From Antedon bifida (lineage: Eukaryota; Echinodermata; Crinoidea; Comatulida; Antedonidae): a stretch of DNA of 64,000 nucleotides. Shown piece by piece: positions 53,801 to 58,189 of this stretch (its first letter is position 1; every line of letters starts with the position of its first letter). Under the pieces are notes generated by a model. That model was not told the DNA's origin. It saw nothing but the letters and a program-made list of their open reading frames with translations, and ran no database searches. The position numbers were made by a program, and so were the translations under genes. Location: the NCBI GenBank assembly GCA_963402885.1, contig OY727094.1:9798501-9862500 (forward strand), written 5' to 3'.

Positions 53801-55196
53801 TTGCATTTTCTCGAGAACTACTTCTTTTTTGTACAAGAGGCAAGAGTTATCATTTGTGATTTGTAATTTTAAAACATAATTTGATTTAACGTGCACCTTT
53901 TTTGATGCGAGTAGTTTAAAAAACCTATTTCTTTTCATATTCACTCGTTTGATTTTCGCGTTGCCGTTCTATTGTTAGTCAACTGAAGCTATTGTTAATT
54001 GAAAGGCTTGTTATACATAACCATTACACCAAACTCGCACACATGCTTGTAGTGAAATTAGCCTAAATCACAAACAGCATTAAGACACACACAAATTTAT
54101 ATATATTTATATTTTCCCGGAGAAATCTTACGTAGGAGAATTTTACAGTAGGCGGAGGTATGCACTCTCGGAGTGGCTTTTAGTTTATATTTTAACCCAA
54201 TATTTCATTTATATTTTTCCATGTTTGCTTAATACTATTTTTATATAAATTAAATTTATTAGCATATTTCTGGCATGCATGAATCAAATGTTTTATATTT
54301 ATTTTTAGCCAATGTATTATCATTAATATTAGTTTTTAAGAATTGTTTGTAGAATCTGTCCCAGGTGTTTTATTGATTTTATTATGGCCAAAGTGATCCA
54401 TGGTTTTCTTTCCTTTCCTCTATTTTTTTAAGTTATTTTAATGAGATATTCATAAGCATTGGAAAAATTACTAAGAAATATATCATATGCTTTATTACAG
54501 CAGTTATTAACATTAAATACGTCTCTGTAGTGCCACTAAACTAGAACGATAAATTTATGGGATATGCACAGGTCAATTACGAGTCCATCCAATGTGATGC
54601 GAAAACTAACTATTGGTTAAAATAAGAACTAGCTTTATAAAGGATGACATATAATATTTACCTGTACAGTTCTTGCCAGCTTTACAAACTGTCAGGTGAT
54701 TGAGTACATTTTTCATGATCTGACAGTGTGGAAATGAGCATTGTTTTAATTCACCGTTAGCCTGGCTTTCCCTCCGCTGACACTTGTGTGCGTGTAGAAG
54801 GAGCACTAGTTCCTGCTGAATACGTTTTGTTTTCTCAGGATCTCTTGGAGCTTGAGTTGAATTTGTGCCTATCGCAGCTTGATGAGCTTGAGATTCATTT
54901 TTGCCTATTGCAGCTTGCTGAGCTTGAGTTGCATTTGTGCCTATTGCAGCTTGATGAGCTTGAGTTTCATTTTTGCCTATTACAGCTTGATGAGCTTGAG
55001 TTTCATTTTTGCCTATTACAGCTTGCTGAGCTTGAGTTTCATTTTTGCCTATTACAGCTTGCTGAGCTTGAGTTTCATTTTTGCCTTTTACAGCTTGCTG
55101 AGCTTGAGTTTCATGTTTGCCTATTACAGCTTGATGAGCTTGAGTTTCATTTTTGCCTTTTACAGCTTGCTGAGCTTGAGTTGTATTTGGGTTCAT
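11292..55196 (-). CDS. Chimeric multi-exon gene: TAZ1 - KIX - Roc - COR - tandem DED
   Basis: Twenty exons on the minus strand were linked by GT/AG sites and reading phase (18 of 19 junctions agree). The product of about 1,300 residues has, in order, a 12-residue repeat tract, TAZ1, KIX, a Roc GTPase with P-loop GLERVGKTS and G3 WDFGGQ, COR, a Cys/His-rich segment, a basic linker and two DEDs. TAZ1 and KIX of CBP/p300 bind transcription-factor activation domains. Roc-COR is the GTPase module of LRRK/DAPK-type ROCO proteins. DEDs bind other DEDs in apoptotic and inflammatory complexes. A role linking GTP-regulated death-fold signalling to transcription is inference. The P-loop exon to next exon junction is out of phase by one base, and the terminal exon is not identified. 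Two separate genes is the alternative, but the KIX to P-loop junction is only 475 bp long and phase-compatible, which argues for one transcript. Confidence 0.8.
12379..13003 (+). mobile_element. MITE flanked by TTAA (copy 1)
   Basis: A 625-bp non-coding element between TTAA at 12375-12378 and TTAA at 13004-13007. Inverted ends: AGCCCCCTTCCCTAC at the left and GTAGGGAAGGGGGCT at the right. TTAA duplication is the hallmark of piggyBac-type transposition, so this is probably a piggyBac-derived MITE. It sits between exons 20 and 19 of the chimeric gene. Confidence 0.85.
13470..13544 (-). CDS. Exon 19: basic linker exon
   Basis: A 75-bp exon with phase 1 at both ends (attacag|CATCTG to TTCAG|GTTGAA), encoding [20 protein letters not shown] plus EENS. 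RKRKK could act as a nuclear localisation signal, which would suit the TAZ1/KIX modules; this is inference. It can be skipped without changing the frame. Confidence 0.75.
13860..14073 (-). CDS. Exon 18: Cys/His-rich post-COR segment
   Basis: A 214-bp exon, phase 0 to 1, encoding [19 protein letters not shown], then [37 protein letters not shown] and [14 protein letters not shown]. The spacing of CTCC, HAHMH and LPC resembles the metal-binding-like region after COR in many invertebrate ROCO proteins. Zinc binding is inferred only from the Cys/His pattern. Confidence 0.85.
14240..14865 (+). mobile_element. MITE flanked by TTAA (copy 2)
   Basis: About 96% identical by eye to the element at 12379-13003, same orientation, between TTAA at 14236-14239 and 14866-14869. 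It sits in the intron between exons 18 and 17. The high similarity suggests recent activity. Confidence 0.85.
14977..15075 (-). CDS. Exon 17: post-COR segment
   Basis: A 99-bp exon, phase 0 at both ends (ttcag|ACAACA to AAG|GTAAAG), encoding 33 residues: [19 protein letters not shown] then [14 protein letters not shown]. It links COR to the Cys/His-rich segment; the final CKK runs into VLCFLEKEL of the next exon. Confidence 0.78.
15249..15454 (-). CDS. Exon 16: COR C-terminal part
   Basis: A 206-bp exon, phase 1 to 0, entered at tgttacag|CTATTAAA. It encodes [39 protein letters not shown] and [24 protein letters not shown]-x-L-F-x-R corresponds to the F-L-P-x-G-x-F-x-R segment of COR. The acceptor was chosen because only it restores the frame from exon 15. 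Confidence 0.85.
16206..16292 (-). pseudogene. tRNA-like sequence or SINE head
   Basis: The minus strand has a good box A (TGGTCTATTGG) and box B (GGTTCGAGTTTC). An anticodon-arm-like stem TCTGC/GCAGA encloses the loop ATATCAA. The acceptor ends do not pair and the T stem has mismatches, so it is not a working tRNA. It lies in the intron between exons 16 and 15 and may be a tRNA-derived SINE relic. Confidence 0.6.
16400..16502 (-). CDS. Exon 15: COR domain, short exon
   Basis: A 103-bp exon, phase 0 to 1, encoding [20 protein letters not shown] then [17 protein letters not shown]-x-S-R-L matches the COR strand where the consensus is FYVPSRL; the usual Pro is Leu here. The donor TTTG|GTAGTT is weak but keeps the frame into exon 16. 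Confidence 0.82.
16610..16774 (-). CDS. Exon 14: COR domain
   Basis: A 165-bp exon, phase 0 at both ends, encoding 55 residues: a basic stretch ([20 protein letters not shown]), [20 protein letters not shown] and [12 protein letters not shown]-x-L-x-x-x-L-L-x-x-x-W followed by L-M-x-x-F-G-L is usual for COR. Confidence 0.9.
17007..17195 (-). CDS. Exon 13: COR domain
   Basis: A 189-bp exon, phase 0 at both ends, encoding 63 residues including [20 protein letters not shown] and [19 protein letters not shown]-x-x-L-H-D-(I/L)-G-x-I-L-Y-F and the D-x-x-x-L-V-D-x-F-K-x-V-I-T stretch are characteristic of COR. Confidence 0.92.
17196..18151. other. Intron between exons 13 and 12
   Basis: AT-rich intron without recognised repeats or exons. 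Confidence 0.5.
18152..18397 (-). CDS. Exon 12: end of Roc and start of COR
   Basis: A 246-bp exon, phase 0 at both ends (tccag|GTTGC to AAG|GTAGGC). It encodes 82 residues: [34 protein letters not shown] and then [18 protein letters not shown]. The (I/L)P-I-S-W-L-x-F-x-E-K block marks the Roc to COR boundary in ROCO proteins. Confidence 0.88.
19072..19248 (-). CDS. Exon 11: Roc G4 region
   Basis: A 177-bp exon, phase 0 at both ends, encoding 59 residues with [15 protein letters not shown] and [20 protein letters not shown]. The G4 motif of ROCO proteins is usually T-H-x-D; here it reads THLN, with Asn where the guanine-specifying Asp is expected. It is separated from exon 10 by an 8.4-kb intron that holds a full-length LINE. 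Confidence 0.88.
20276..23900 (+). mobile_element. Nearly intact CR1/L2-like LINE with a PHD finger
   Basis: Open from 20276 to 21466, then from 21505 to 23670. Parts in order: a basic region ([20 protein letters not shown]), a PHD-type zinc finger ([20 protein letters not shown] with WFHSHC and WTCTIC), an AP endonuclease ([35 protein letters not shown]), then reverse transcriptase ([67 protein letters not shown]). One base is missing near 21455 (NTSLI instead of [12 protein letters not shown]); otherwise it looks whole. It fills the intron between exons 11 and 10, in the opposite orientation. Confidence 0.9.
24065..24537 (+). repeat. Partial hairpin-ended repeat copy
   Basis: Matches the reverse complement of 48650-49110: ATGCTCAAAATGACATGAAA, CGCGTAGAAAGTTGATTAGA, and the end GATCCTGACAATAACAAGGG. 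The copy lacks the terminal hairpin GGTTATCCGC...GCGGATAACC and has a long A tract at 24460-24490. Confidence 0.65.
25450..26505 (+). mobile_element. LINE remnant (RT C-terminal half)
   Basis: [17 protein letters not shown] carries the YADD box at about 25495-25540. Broken frames further on give [12 protein letters not shown] and [14 protein letters not shown]. It ends in GATTGATTGATT. Several frame changes; dead. Confidence 0.75.
26506..27618. other. No gene recognised
   Basis: Intronic DNA between exons 11 and 10. A segment at about 27255-27390 has repeated TTCGTA/TACGAA motifs and may be a small repeat element; its ends were not defined. Confidence 0.4.
27619..27708 (-). CDS. Exon 10: Roc beta strand after G3
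   Basis: A 90-bp exon, phase 0 at both ends (ttgtag|ATC to ACT|GTAAGC), encoding [20 protein letters not shown] then [10 protein letters not shown]. It fits the Roc strand with the V-F-N-L(S)-x-D-L pattern directly after the G3 helix. Confidence 0.85.
28210..28373 (-). CDS. Exon 9: Roc G3 (DFGGQ)
   Basis: A 164-bp exon, phase 1 to 0, donor CGG|GTAAAG. It encodes a helix ([18 protein letters not shown]) and then [25 protein letters not shown] is the DxxG (G3, switch II) motif in the WDFAGQ form usual for Roc domains. Confidence 0.9.
29290..29600 (+). repeat. Three imperfect tandem copies of about 110 bp
   Basis: Each copy begins with GAAATTATCACGTGTGTTCA or a variant (29300, 29395, 29512) and contains ATTCCATTTGATGTACAC-like sequence at its end. 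Non-coding, in the intron between exons 9 and 8. Confidence 0.7.
30143..30487 (-). CDS. Exon 8: Roc insertion with 24-residue repeats
   Basis: A 345-bp exon, phase 1 at both ends (ttcaaag|CTAAAG to GAGG|GTAAGA). It starts with a helical stretch ([20 protein letters not shown]), then [14 protein letters not shown], then two and a half copies of a 24-residue unit of the type [20 protein letters not shown] plus CKH. It falls between the G2-like exon and the G3 exon, so the repeats form a Ser/Thr/Glu-rich loop inside the GTPase domain. TSTEGV also resembles a ROCO G2 motif, so which exon carries the true switch Thr is open. Confidence 0.75.
30150..30345 (-). repeat. 72-bp coding tandem repeat in the Roc insertion
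   Basis: Two full and one shortened copy of a 72-bp unit (24 residues) lie within exon 8; the third copy lacks a few codons but keeps the frame. The unit contains the phrase TCCAGATCCAACATGTCTGT on the plus strand at each repeat. Confidence 0.85.
30686..30870 (+). repeat. Left end of a second TTAA-flanked element family
   Basis: TTAA followed by AGATGTATTGTCCCCC; the inverted form GGGGGACAATACATCT then TTAA occurs at about 43480-43498. A subterminal hairpin, AACCAGAAGTCGGTTGGCT with AGCCAACTGGCTTCTGGTT, lies at about 30818-30860. The matching right end of this copy was not found. Confidence 0.55.
31085..31300 (+). repeat. Two tandem copies of about 110 bp
   Basis: Copies share GTGCTCAAGTG(A/G)ACCCAATTTGG then CCAGTG(G/A)AGCACAGTG, with an AT-rich spacer. 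Non-coding, intronic. Confidence 0.65.
32849..35820 (-). mobile_element. Minus-strand LINE remnant (CR1/L2-like C-terminus)
   Basis: On the minus strand: [20 protein letters not shown] and [20 protein letters not shown] at 35540-35813. The frame continues after the inserted Penelope-like element as EYAVPVWHSS, then [21 protein letters not shown] poly-T at 32849-32866 is its reversed poly-A tail. It is split by the element at 33497-35484. Confidence 0.8.
33497..35484 (+). mobile_element. 5'-truncated Penelope-like element
   Basis: An open frame to 35383 encodes a Penelope-type reverse transcriptase ([71 protein letters not shown]) and a C-terminal GIY-YIG endonuclease ([20 protein letters not shown], then an HN-type helix). 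The frame is open from the insertion point, so the 5' part is missing while the rest looks whole. The flanks carry the 11-bp duplication TACTGGGACAG (33486-33496 and 35485-35495). Confidence 0.9.
36042..38547 (-). mobile_element. MITE copy 3, split by a LINE
   Basis: Both halves match the TTAA MITE in reverse: 36042-36165 (CCCTACGTTTTTTAGATCTA) and 38158-38547 (GCGGCCCGCTATAA, TTTCGATCGATCGTGAGGCC). TTAA is at 38548-38551 and TTGA at the other side. This copy is more diverged than the other two and is interrupted by the LINE at 36170-38157. Confidence 0.8.
36170..38157 (+). mobile_element. 5'-truncated LINE (CR1/Jockey-like RT), decayed
   Basis: Coding starts at the insertion point ([20 protein letters not shown]), shifts frame near 36420, then continues with an RT core: [55 protein letters not shown] and [18 protein letters not shown]. 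The catalytic box reads YVEDLS instead of YADD. A frame change near 37345 leads to the C-terminus ([14 protein letters not shown]). It ends in AATAAAGAAATAATAAAATT. Not functional. Confidence 0.85.
38552..39840. other. Intronic DNA; possible LINE 5' region
   Basis: No gene recognised. The last few hundred bases may be the 5' UTR of the LINE that follows, but no boundary was seen. Confidence 0.4.
39870..42960 (+). mobile_element. Nearly intact single-ORF LINE (endonuclease + RT)
   Basis: It begins with [19 protein letters not shown], an AP endonuclease ([28 protein letters not shown]). Then reverse transcriptase: [78 protein letters not shown]. The C-terminus contains [16 protein letters not shown]. 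One base shift near 40207 separates the frame ending at 40229 from that running to 42826. No ORF1. It ends in GGAATAAAGTTACT. Clade uncertain; RTE/Proto2-like is a guess. Confidence 0.85.
43190..43497. repeat. Right part of a TTAA-flanked element
   Basis: Ends in GGGGGACAATACATCT then TTAA, the inverted form of the end at 30686. The left boundary is unclear. Confidence 0.45.
43860..43953 (-). CDS. Exon 7: Roc switch I (G2) region
   Basis: A 94-bp exon from ttcaaag|CAAGAC to GACGT|GTAAGT, phase 0 to 1, encoding [20 protein letters not shown] and a short acidic tail with a Trp. The D-A-I-S-T-T block resembles the Thr-containing G2 stretch that follows the P-loop in metazoan ROCO proteins. Only this frame is open, so it cannot join the phase-2 P-loop exon directly. 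An undetected small exon or a one-base defect is implied. Confidence 0.65.
44173..44555 (+). mobile_element. Short hairpin-ended element (internally deleted copy)
   Basis: Left end ACTAGATTTGAACTCGTCAC with an internal palindrome (AACTCGTC...GACGAGTT). The right end is GATCCTGACAATAACA then CGCCAAGTGCGGATAACC. The same two ends, in reverse, bound the element at 48650-49862. Non-coding. Confidence 0.7.
44629..45378. mobile_element. TIR transposon remnant beside the P-loop exon
   Basis: Inverted ends: CTATTACCGTAGTTCCTCGG then GTATAATCCCACCCCC at the left, and GGGGTGGGATTATACCCGGG with AACTATGGTAATAG at the right. A second inner copy of the CTCGGGTATAGTCCCACC motif lies at about 45296-45313. 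About 750 bp, non-coding. Its right end is 12 bp from the P-loop exon. Confidence 0.75.
45390..45552 (-). CDS. Exon 6: Roc P-loop (G1)
   Basis: A 163-bp exon, entered in phase 1 and left in phase 2 (AAAGG|GTAAGC). It encodes [20 protein letters not shown] and then [33 protein letters not shown] before GLERVGKTS is typical of invertebrate ROCO proteins; GxxxxGKT(S) is the nucleotide-binding P-loop. A TIR transposon ends about 12 bp inside the following intron. The phase at the next exon does not match by one base. Confidence 0.85.
46028..46205 (-). CDS. Exon 5: KIX C-terminal helix and linker
   Basis: A 178-bp exon, phase 0 to 1, donor AACA|GTGAGT. It encodes [20 protein letters not shown] followed by a Ser/Pro/Gln-rich linker. 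The Tyr and Lys that match CBP Tyr658 and Lys662, known contacts for phospho-CREB, appear conserved; the residue matching Lys659 is Gln. The exon joins in phase to the P-loop exon 475 bp downstream. If that intron were retained, a short TAZ1-KIX-only protein would result. Confidence 0.9.
46520..46637 (-). CDS. Exon 4: KIX core
   Basis: A 118-bp exon (ttaacag|GGTTC to TAGG|GTAAGA), phase 2 to 0. It encodes [18 protein letters not shown] and [21 protein letters not shown], close to the CBP/p300 KIX sequence including the [10 protein letters not shown] helix that forms part of the activator-binding groove. Confidence 0.92.
47087..47180 (-). CDS. Exon 3: start of KIX domain
   Basis: A 94-bp exon entered in phase 1 and left in phase 2 (AGATT|GTAAGT). 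It encodes a short linker and then [19 protein letters not shown], equivalent to the start of CBP KIX (GWHEHVTQDLRSHLVHKL). The split Leu codon is completed by the first base of the next exon. A plus-strand LINE tail begins only about 20 bp upstream of the acceptor. Confidence 0.88.
47200..47470 (+). mobile_element. LINE remnant (C-terminal tail)
   Basis: Encodes [40 protein letters not shown] and [14 protein letters not shown], the tail seen after RT in CR1/L2-type LINEs. It is 5'-truncated and starts about 20 bp from the first KIX exon. Confidence 0.7.
47545..48590. repeat. 46-bp minisatellite, about 22 copies
   Basis: Head-to-tail copies of TGTCCTGTGTCTTTGTTCCT, TCTGTCCTCGTTTTGTCACG and TGTTTT (45-47 bp). 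Most contain CACGTG. Copy-to-copy changes are few and shared between distant copies, as after recent expansion. Long open frames on both strands here are by-products of the repeat length and low stop content. Confidence 0.95.
48650..49862 (-). mobile_element. Hairpin-ended non-autonomous element, fullest copy
   Basis: On the minus strand it starts ACTAGATTTGAACTCGTCAC then TACGGACGAGTT (palindromic) and ends GGGGTTATCCGCCAAGTGCG with GATAACC (palindromic). The interior shares about 450 bp with 1-500 and about 400 bp with 24065-24500. Many GCGCGC blocks; no coding capacity. The 46-bp minisatellite adjoins it. Confidence 0.7.
50752..50865 (-). CDS. Exon 2: C-terminal part of TAZ1
   Basis: A 114-bp exon, phase 1 at both ends, with acceptor tgtag|TGCC and donor CATG|GTAAGT. 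It encodes [20 protein letters not shown] then [19 protein letters not shown]. This completes TAZ1: the H-W-K-N-C-T-R and C-P-V-C-L-P-L signatures are those of CBP/p300, with the third zinc site present. Joined to exon 1 it gives AGKNCTV-PHC, the order expected for the family. Confidence 0.9.
51539..51630. ncRNA. Near-perfect 39-bp-arm hairpin
   Basis: Left arm GTTGGCTTACTATTAT...CAAGTCGATG pairs with right arm CATCGACTTG...ATAATAGTAAGCCAAC around a 14-base loop (51578-51591), with about four mismatches. The size suits a small-RNA precursor, but a tiny foldback transposon is equally possible; transcription is unproven. Confidence 0.45.
51640..52540 (-). mobile_element. LINE remnant (RT fragment)
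   Basis: On the minus strand the phrases [19 protein letters not shown] and [15 protein letters not shown] are recognisable in broken frames: the RT stretch around the first catalytic Asp and the conserved G-V-P-Q-G-S. Many stops; old. Confidence 0.7.
52560..52894 (+). mobile_element. Helitron-like unit 1 (short)
   Basis: Starts with the hairpin TTACTTGGCCAAATTGAAAA then TTGGCCAAGTA. It ends GGCCAAGTATCGCGCTATGC then GCGAGGACTAG, that is a CGCGC/GCGCG hairpin followed by CTAG. The next unit begins at the following base. Confidence 0.7.
52895..53570 (+). mobile_element. Helitron-like unit 2
   Basis: Same start as unit 1, and the same kind of end (CACGCTATGCGCGAAGGCTAG). It has about 340 bp more interior than unit 1, including TTTTCAGACCTGCTAGTGTT and CTGAAGCTATTGTTAGTTGA. 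Head-to-tail with unit 1. Confidence 0.7.
53571..54182 (+). mobile_element. Helitron-like unit 3 with another 3' end
   Basis: The interior repeats that of unit 2, but the start lacks the TTGGCCAA hairpin and the end is GGCGGAGGTATGCACTCTCG then GAGTGGCTTTTAG, the same 3' end as the element at 5846-6260. It looks like a related subfamily fused in tandem. Confidence 0.65.
54662..55196 (-). CDS. Exon 1 (as seen): coding minisatellite plus first two-thirds of TAZ1
   Basis: From the ATG at 55196 the frame gives about nine or ten 12-residue repeats of the type [12 protein letters not shown]. Then comes [40 protein letters not shown] and [17 protein letters not shown], which follows the CBP/p300 TAZ1 finger almost residue for residue, with its His/Cys zinc ligands. 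The exon ends at ACAG|GTAAAT in phase 1. The frame is open a few codons upstream to a TGA, and a good acceptor (ttgcag) lies about 45 bp upstream of the ATG. This ATG is therefore a plausible start after a non-coding exon, but further upstream coding exons cannot be excluded. Confidence 0.85.
54848..55190 (-). repeat. 36-bp coding tandem repeat (12-residue QA-rich units)
   Basis: About 9.5 head-to-tail copies of a 36-bp unit lie inside the first coding exon, each encoding a variant of G-(K/T)-(N/H)-(E/A/S)-(T/S)-Q-A-(Q/H)-Q-A-(V/A)-(I/K). The copies keep the frame and mostly differ by single substitutions, so the array expanded recently. The product is polar and Gln/Ala-rich, presumably a flexible spacer before TAZ1. 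Confidence 0.9.
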
Positions 55197-55734
55197 TGCA
55201 GCATGCTGACCTTGAGTTCATTTTATTGTATTGTTAACTGCAAGATTACATTTCAGCAAATGATTTTCTTGACAAGTAATCCTGGTATGGTGGTAGTCAC
55301 TGCAAAAACAATGAACATACAAATTACAATTACATTAAATTTATTATTTTTTAAAGGCAATACATCAAATTGATCATTTGTTGAGGACAATACCATGAAC
55401 TTTTATTATTTTTTGAAAAAATACAGTATATTACAGTAGTATGTTGTATTCAAGATTCTATATACAGTACTCAAAATGTGTTATTGACTATAAATAAAAT
55501 GCTAGTAAGGTGTGTCACTTTTACAGATGTGCAAAATTGATAAAAAATGATTTTAATACCATTACGCGAAATTGGCACACCATTATTATAATGTTGTTAT
55601 TTACCCAGAAAGGTGATATTAAGCCGGTTTTAAGATCTTTGGATTTACATTTGCATGAATATGATCGAAACCATATGACTGTCCATTTCTATGCAATGCA
55701 AAACTTAAGGTCGGAATGAATAGTTGCATACATA

Positions 55735-55990
55735 TAGTGCCTAGGCTAGGTAGAATTGTTATTTTAGCGGGATCCAGTCCCCCTACCTACAAGGCCTAGG
55801 TTTAGGCCTAAACTACGATAAGAATTAAGAGTAAGACTTTAGAGCCTAGCTAGGCCTAGGCTAGGCTAGACTAGTTAGAGTGTGGGCTTAGGCCTAGCTA
55901 GGCCTAACTAGGCCTATAGGCCTCCCTAGTAAACCGTAACTAGTTAGTAGGCTGGGCCTACTACTAGGTAAGCTGGGCCTACTTTCGGAA
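55735..55990. repeat. AGGCCTAG-rich palindromic stretch
   Basis: More than a dozen TAGGCCTA, CCTAGG and GCTAGG motifs in about 250 bp, many overlapping. It lies 0.5-0.8 kb upstream of the candidate start at 55196. Similar motifs are scattered through the window (12550, 20050, 44740, 45170). Confidence 0.6.
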
Positions 55991-56478
55991 TTATTAATAT
56001 CAATTACGGTGCTTCTGACCTTCCGAAATCTTTAAAAGTGTCATTTTTTAATTCTTTAAATAATGTTATTTTTACTTACAAATCACTTTGTTTTGATACA
56101 CACACAAACAACACACAGTCTAGATTACGTCACAGTGTTGCCAGCGATCGTAATGAAATTATGCTAGGTGGCAGCACAAAATTATGCTATTATGCCAGAC
56201 ACAATTAAGGCTAAAATTAAAATTGCAGGTCTTCGGGTTTTCGTCCAAATTATGCTAGATTGTGTACAAATTATGCCAGATTTTTTTGCAATTATCATCA
56301 TCATCATAATTGATTCGTATTTTACATGCGGTCCGGCGATATTATCAGTCATTTCCACTAGTACTATAGTACTATTACTAGAGACACCAATTTCATGAAT
56401 TGGGTAAGTTGAAGTCGATTAAAAATATAAATATATTTCTATAATTAATTTGCTTAGAGATGTGTTGTCTTCCGAAGA
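55991..56478. other. No gene recognised; candidate upstream region of the chimeric gene
   Basis: Sequence right of the AGGCCTAG cluster. No clear TATA box, initiator or upstream coding exon was seen, so the transcription start of the chimeric gene remains open. Confidence 0.35.
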
Positions 56479-56690
56479 CTCTTAACCGGGTTTTTTTTAT
56501 TTAGGCCTTTAATAAGCCTATAAAAAATGAAATAATTATAATAATCAATTTGTGGGTTTTTTTTCTACAGAAGTTAATAAGGTTACTAAAACTTCAGTAG
56601 AAAAAAAAACACAAAATCACTATTAGAATTATTTCACTTTTTATAGGTCAGGCCTATTAAAGGCCTAAATAAAAACAACCCGGTTAAGAG
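56479..56690. mobile_element. Foldback MITE with arms of about 100 bp
   Basis: CTCTTAACCGGGTT at the left and AACCCGGTTAAGAG at the right. The arms (about 56479-56580 and 56590-56690) are inverted copies through ATTTAGGCCTTTAATA, TATAAAAA, GAAATAATT and TTTTTTTCTAC. Transcription through it would make a long hairpin. Confidence 0.85.
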
Positions 56691-57556
56691 TAAGTCCCAT
56701 TGTCTGACAGACAGTTTTTTTGGCTTTAAATTACATTTTTTTTCCAATAAATCTTTGAAATATTCAACAAAACAGGAGGACAATATTATATTTTTTATGA
56801 AAATTGGCCTAGTATGTGTTTTTATTTTATGGGCCAGACAGAGCGCGAGTCTAAATTATAATTTCAAATAGTCAAGGAATTCAGGCATCGACAGAGCTAT
56901 ATGGATTACACAACAACATATCAAAGAGTTTGTATTTATTTTATTTTGTAAGAATTGCAAAATGTAGTACTTTTCATAGTTTTCATCAATACTTTAAAGT
57001 AGGTCACATGAATTTACCTGGAGGAGATAAGTCCTCATGATTTTACAAATTATCACATTTCCTAAAGTCAAAAATAGTCTTGCCATTCACAACTATATGA
57101 TCTTGTTATACGTTATAGATCAAATTGTAATTTTGCAACATGTAATTATTTATCTTCAAATGCGTGCCAATCACATGAAGTATAGGCCTATTTGTCTCCC
57201 AAGAAAACACGAAAACAAATCGGAAGCAATAGAATAATGTCGGTACAAAATGTAATACTGTAGGCCTACAGTTACAACACGATCAAATAAAAAAATGTTT
57301 TCCAACACTTTATTTAGGCCTATTTATGTCAATCACAGTAATGTGTATAATATATATTGCCTCATAGAAAACATGCACAAATATCAGTATAAAGAATAAA
57401 ATATCGGTTCATCATGTTCTATTTGACCATTATATTTTTATACAATTCACAATTACATTAGGTACCAAGAAGCGGGTGCTTGACGGGGTAGGCCTACTTA
57501 TCATTAGATTTACACACAGACCAGACAATTGGAAGACATAAACAAGTTTATATAAG

Positions 57557-58185
57557 GGCGCGTTTATACAACACGCTATTACACGCATATTCAACACGCC
57601 TACGAGAAGTGTGTTGTATAACATCGAAGAGATTCCGTGTAATGAGATTTTAATTGCAAAAAAGGCTACTTGGCTGAATCCTAACATTTTGTGGATTCCC
57701 GGTTGCTGTTGGCGTGTTGGAAGTGTCCTCAGGGTATTGTTTTGACCTCTCGTTAAAAAAAAGTATAATGTTTTGAAAATGTTGACCAAATCTAGTAGAT
57801 TTGTGCCTTTTTTGCATATTTTAACCCGATTTAGCACTTAACATTAACGCTAATCAAATGTTGGCATAATTGGGCAAAATGTAGCATAGTTTTATCCTAA
57901 TTCTAAAACATTTTTTTTCATAATTTCAAAAGCAGATTTAAAAACTCAATAACTGAATAAACTAAATTTTAAACGAAATCATCCTTTATAAATATCCTTT
58001 AAAAAACTCATATTAATTCATAATGCATGCAAGAATATATACAACTTAGGATTATGAACTACGGTATTACACGGTATTACTATTTAATGTATAACTGCAA
58101 GGTTTTTGTGGGGTTGACCTCGGCCCGTGCAACACGCTAAAAATTAAAGACGTGTTCAAATTTAGGGTGTTGTATAAACACAGCC
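57557..58185. mobile_element. hAT-like MITE
   Basis: Inverted ends GGCGCGTTTATACAACACG and GGTGTTGTATAAACACAGCC, flanked by TAAG on both sides (57553-57556 and 58186-58189). About 630 bp, non-coding. Family inferred from the ends only. Confidence 0.6.
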
Positions 58186-58189
58186 TAAG

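Noticed and set aside
54788-55373. Plus-strand open frames rich in Leu/Glu/Phe
   Set aside because: They are the antisense of the coding minisatellite; the minus strand carries TAZ1 and the splice sites.
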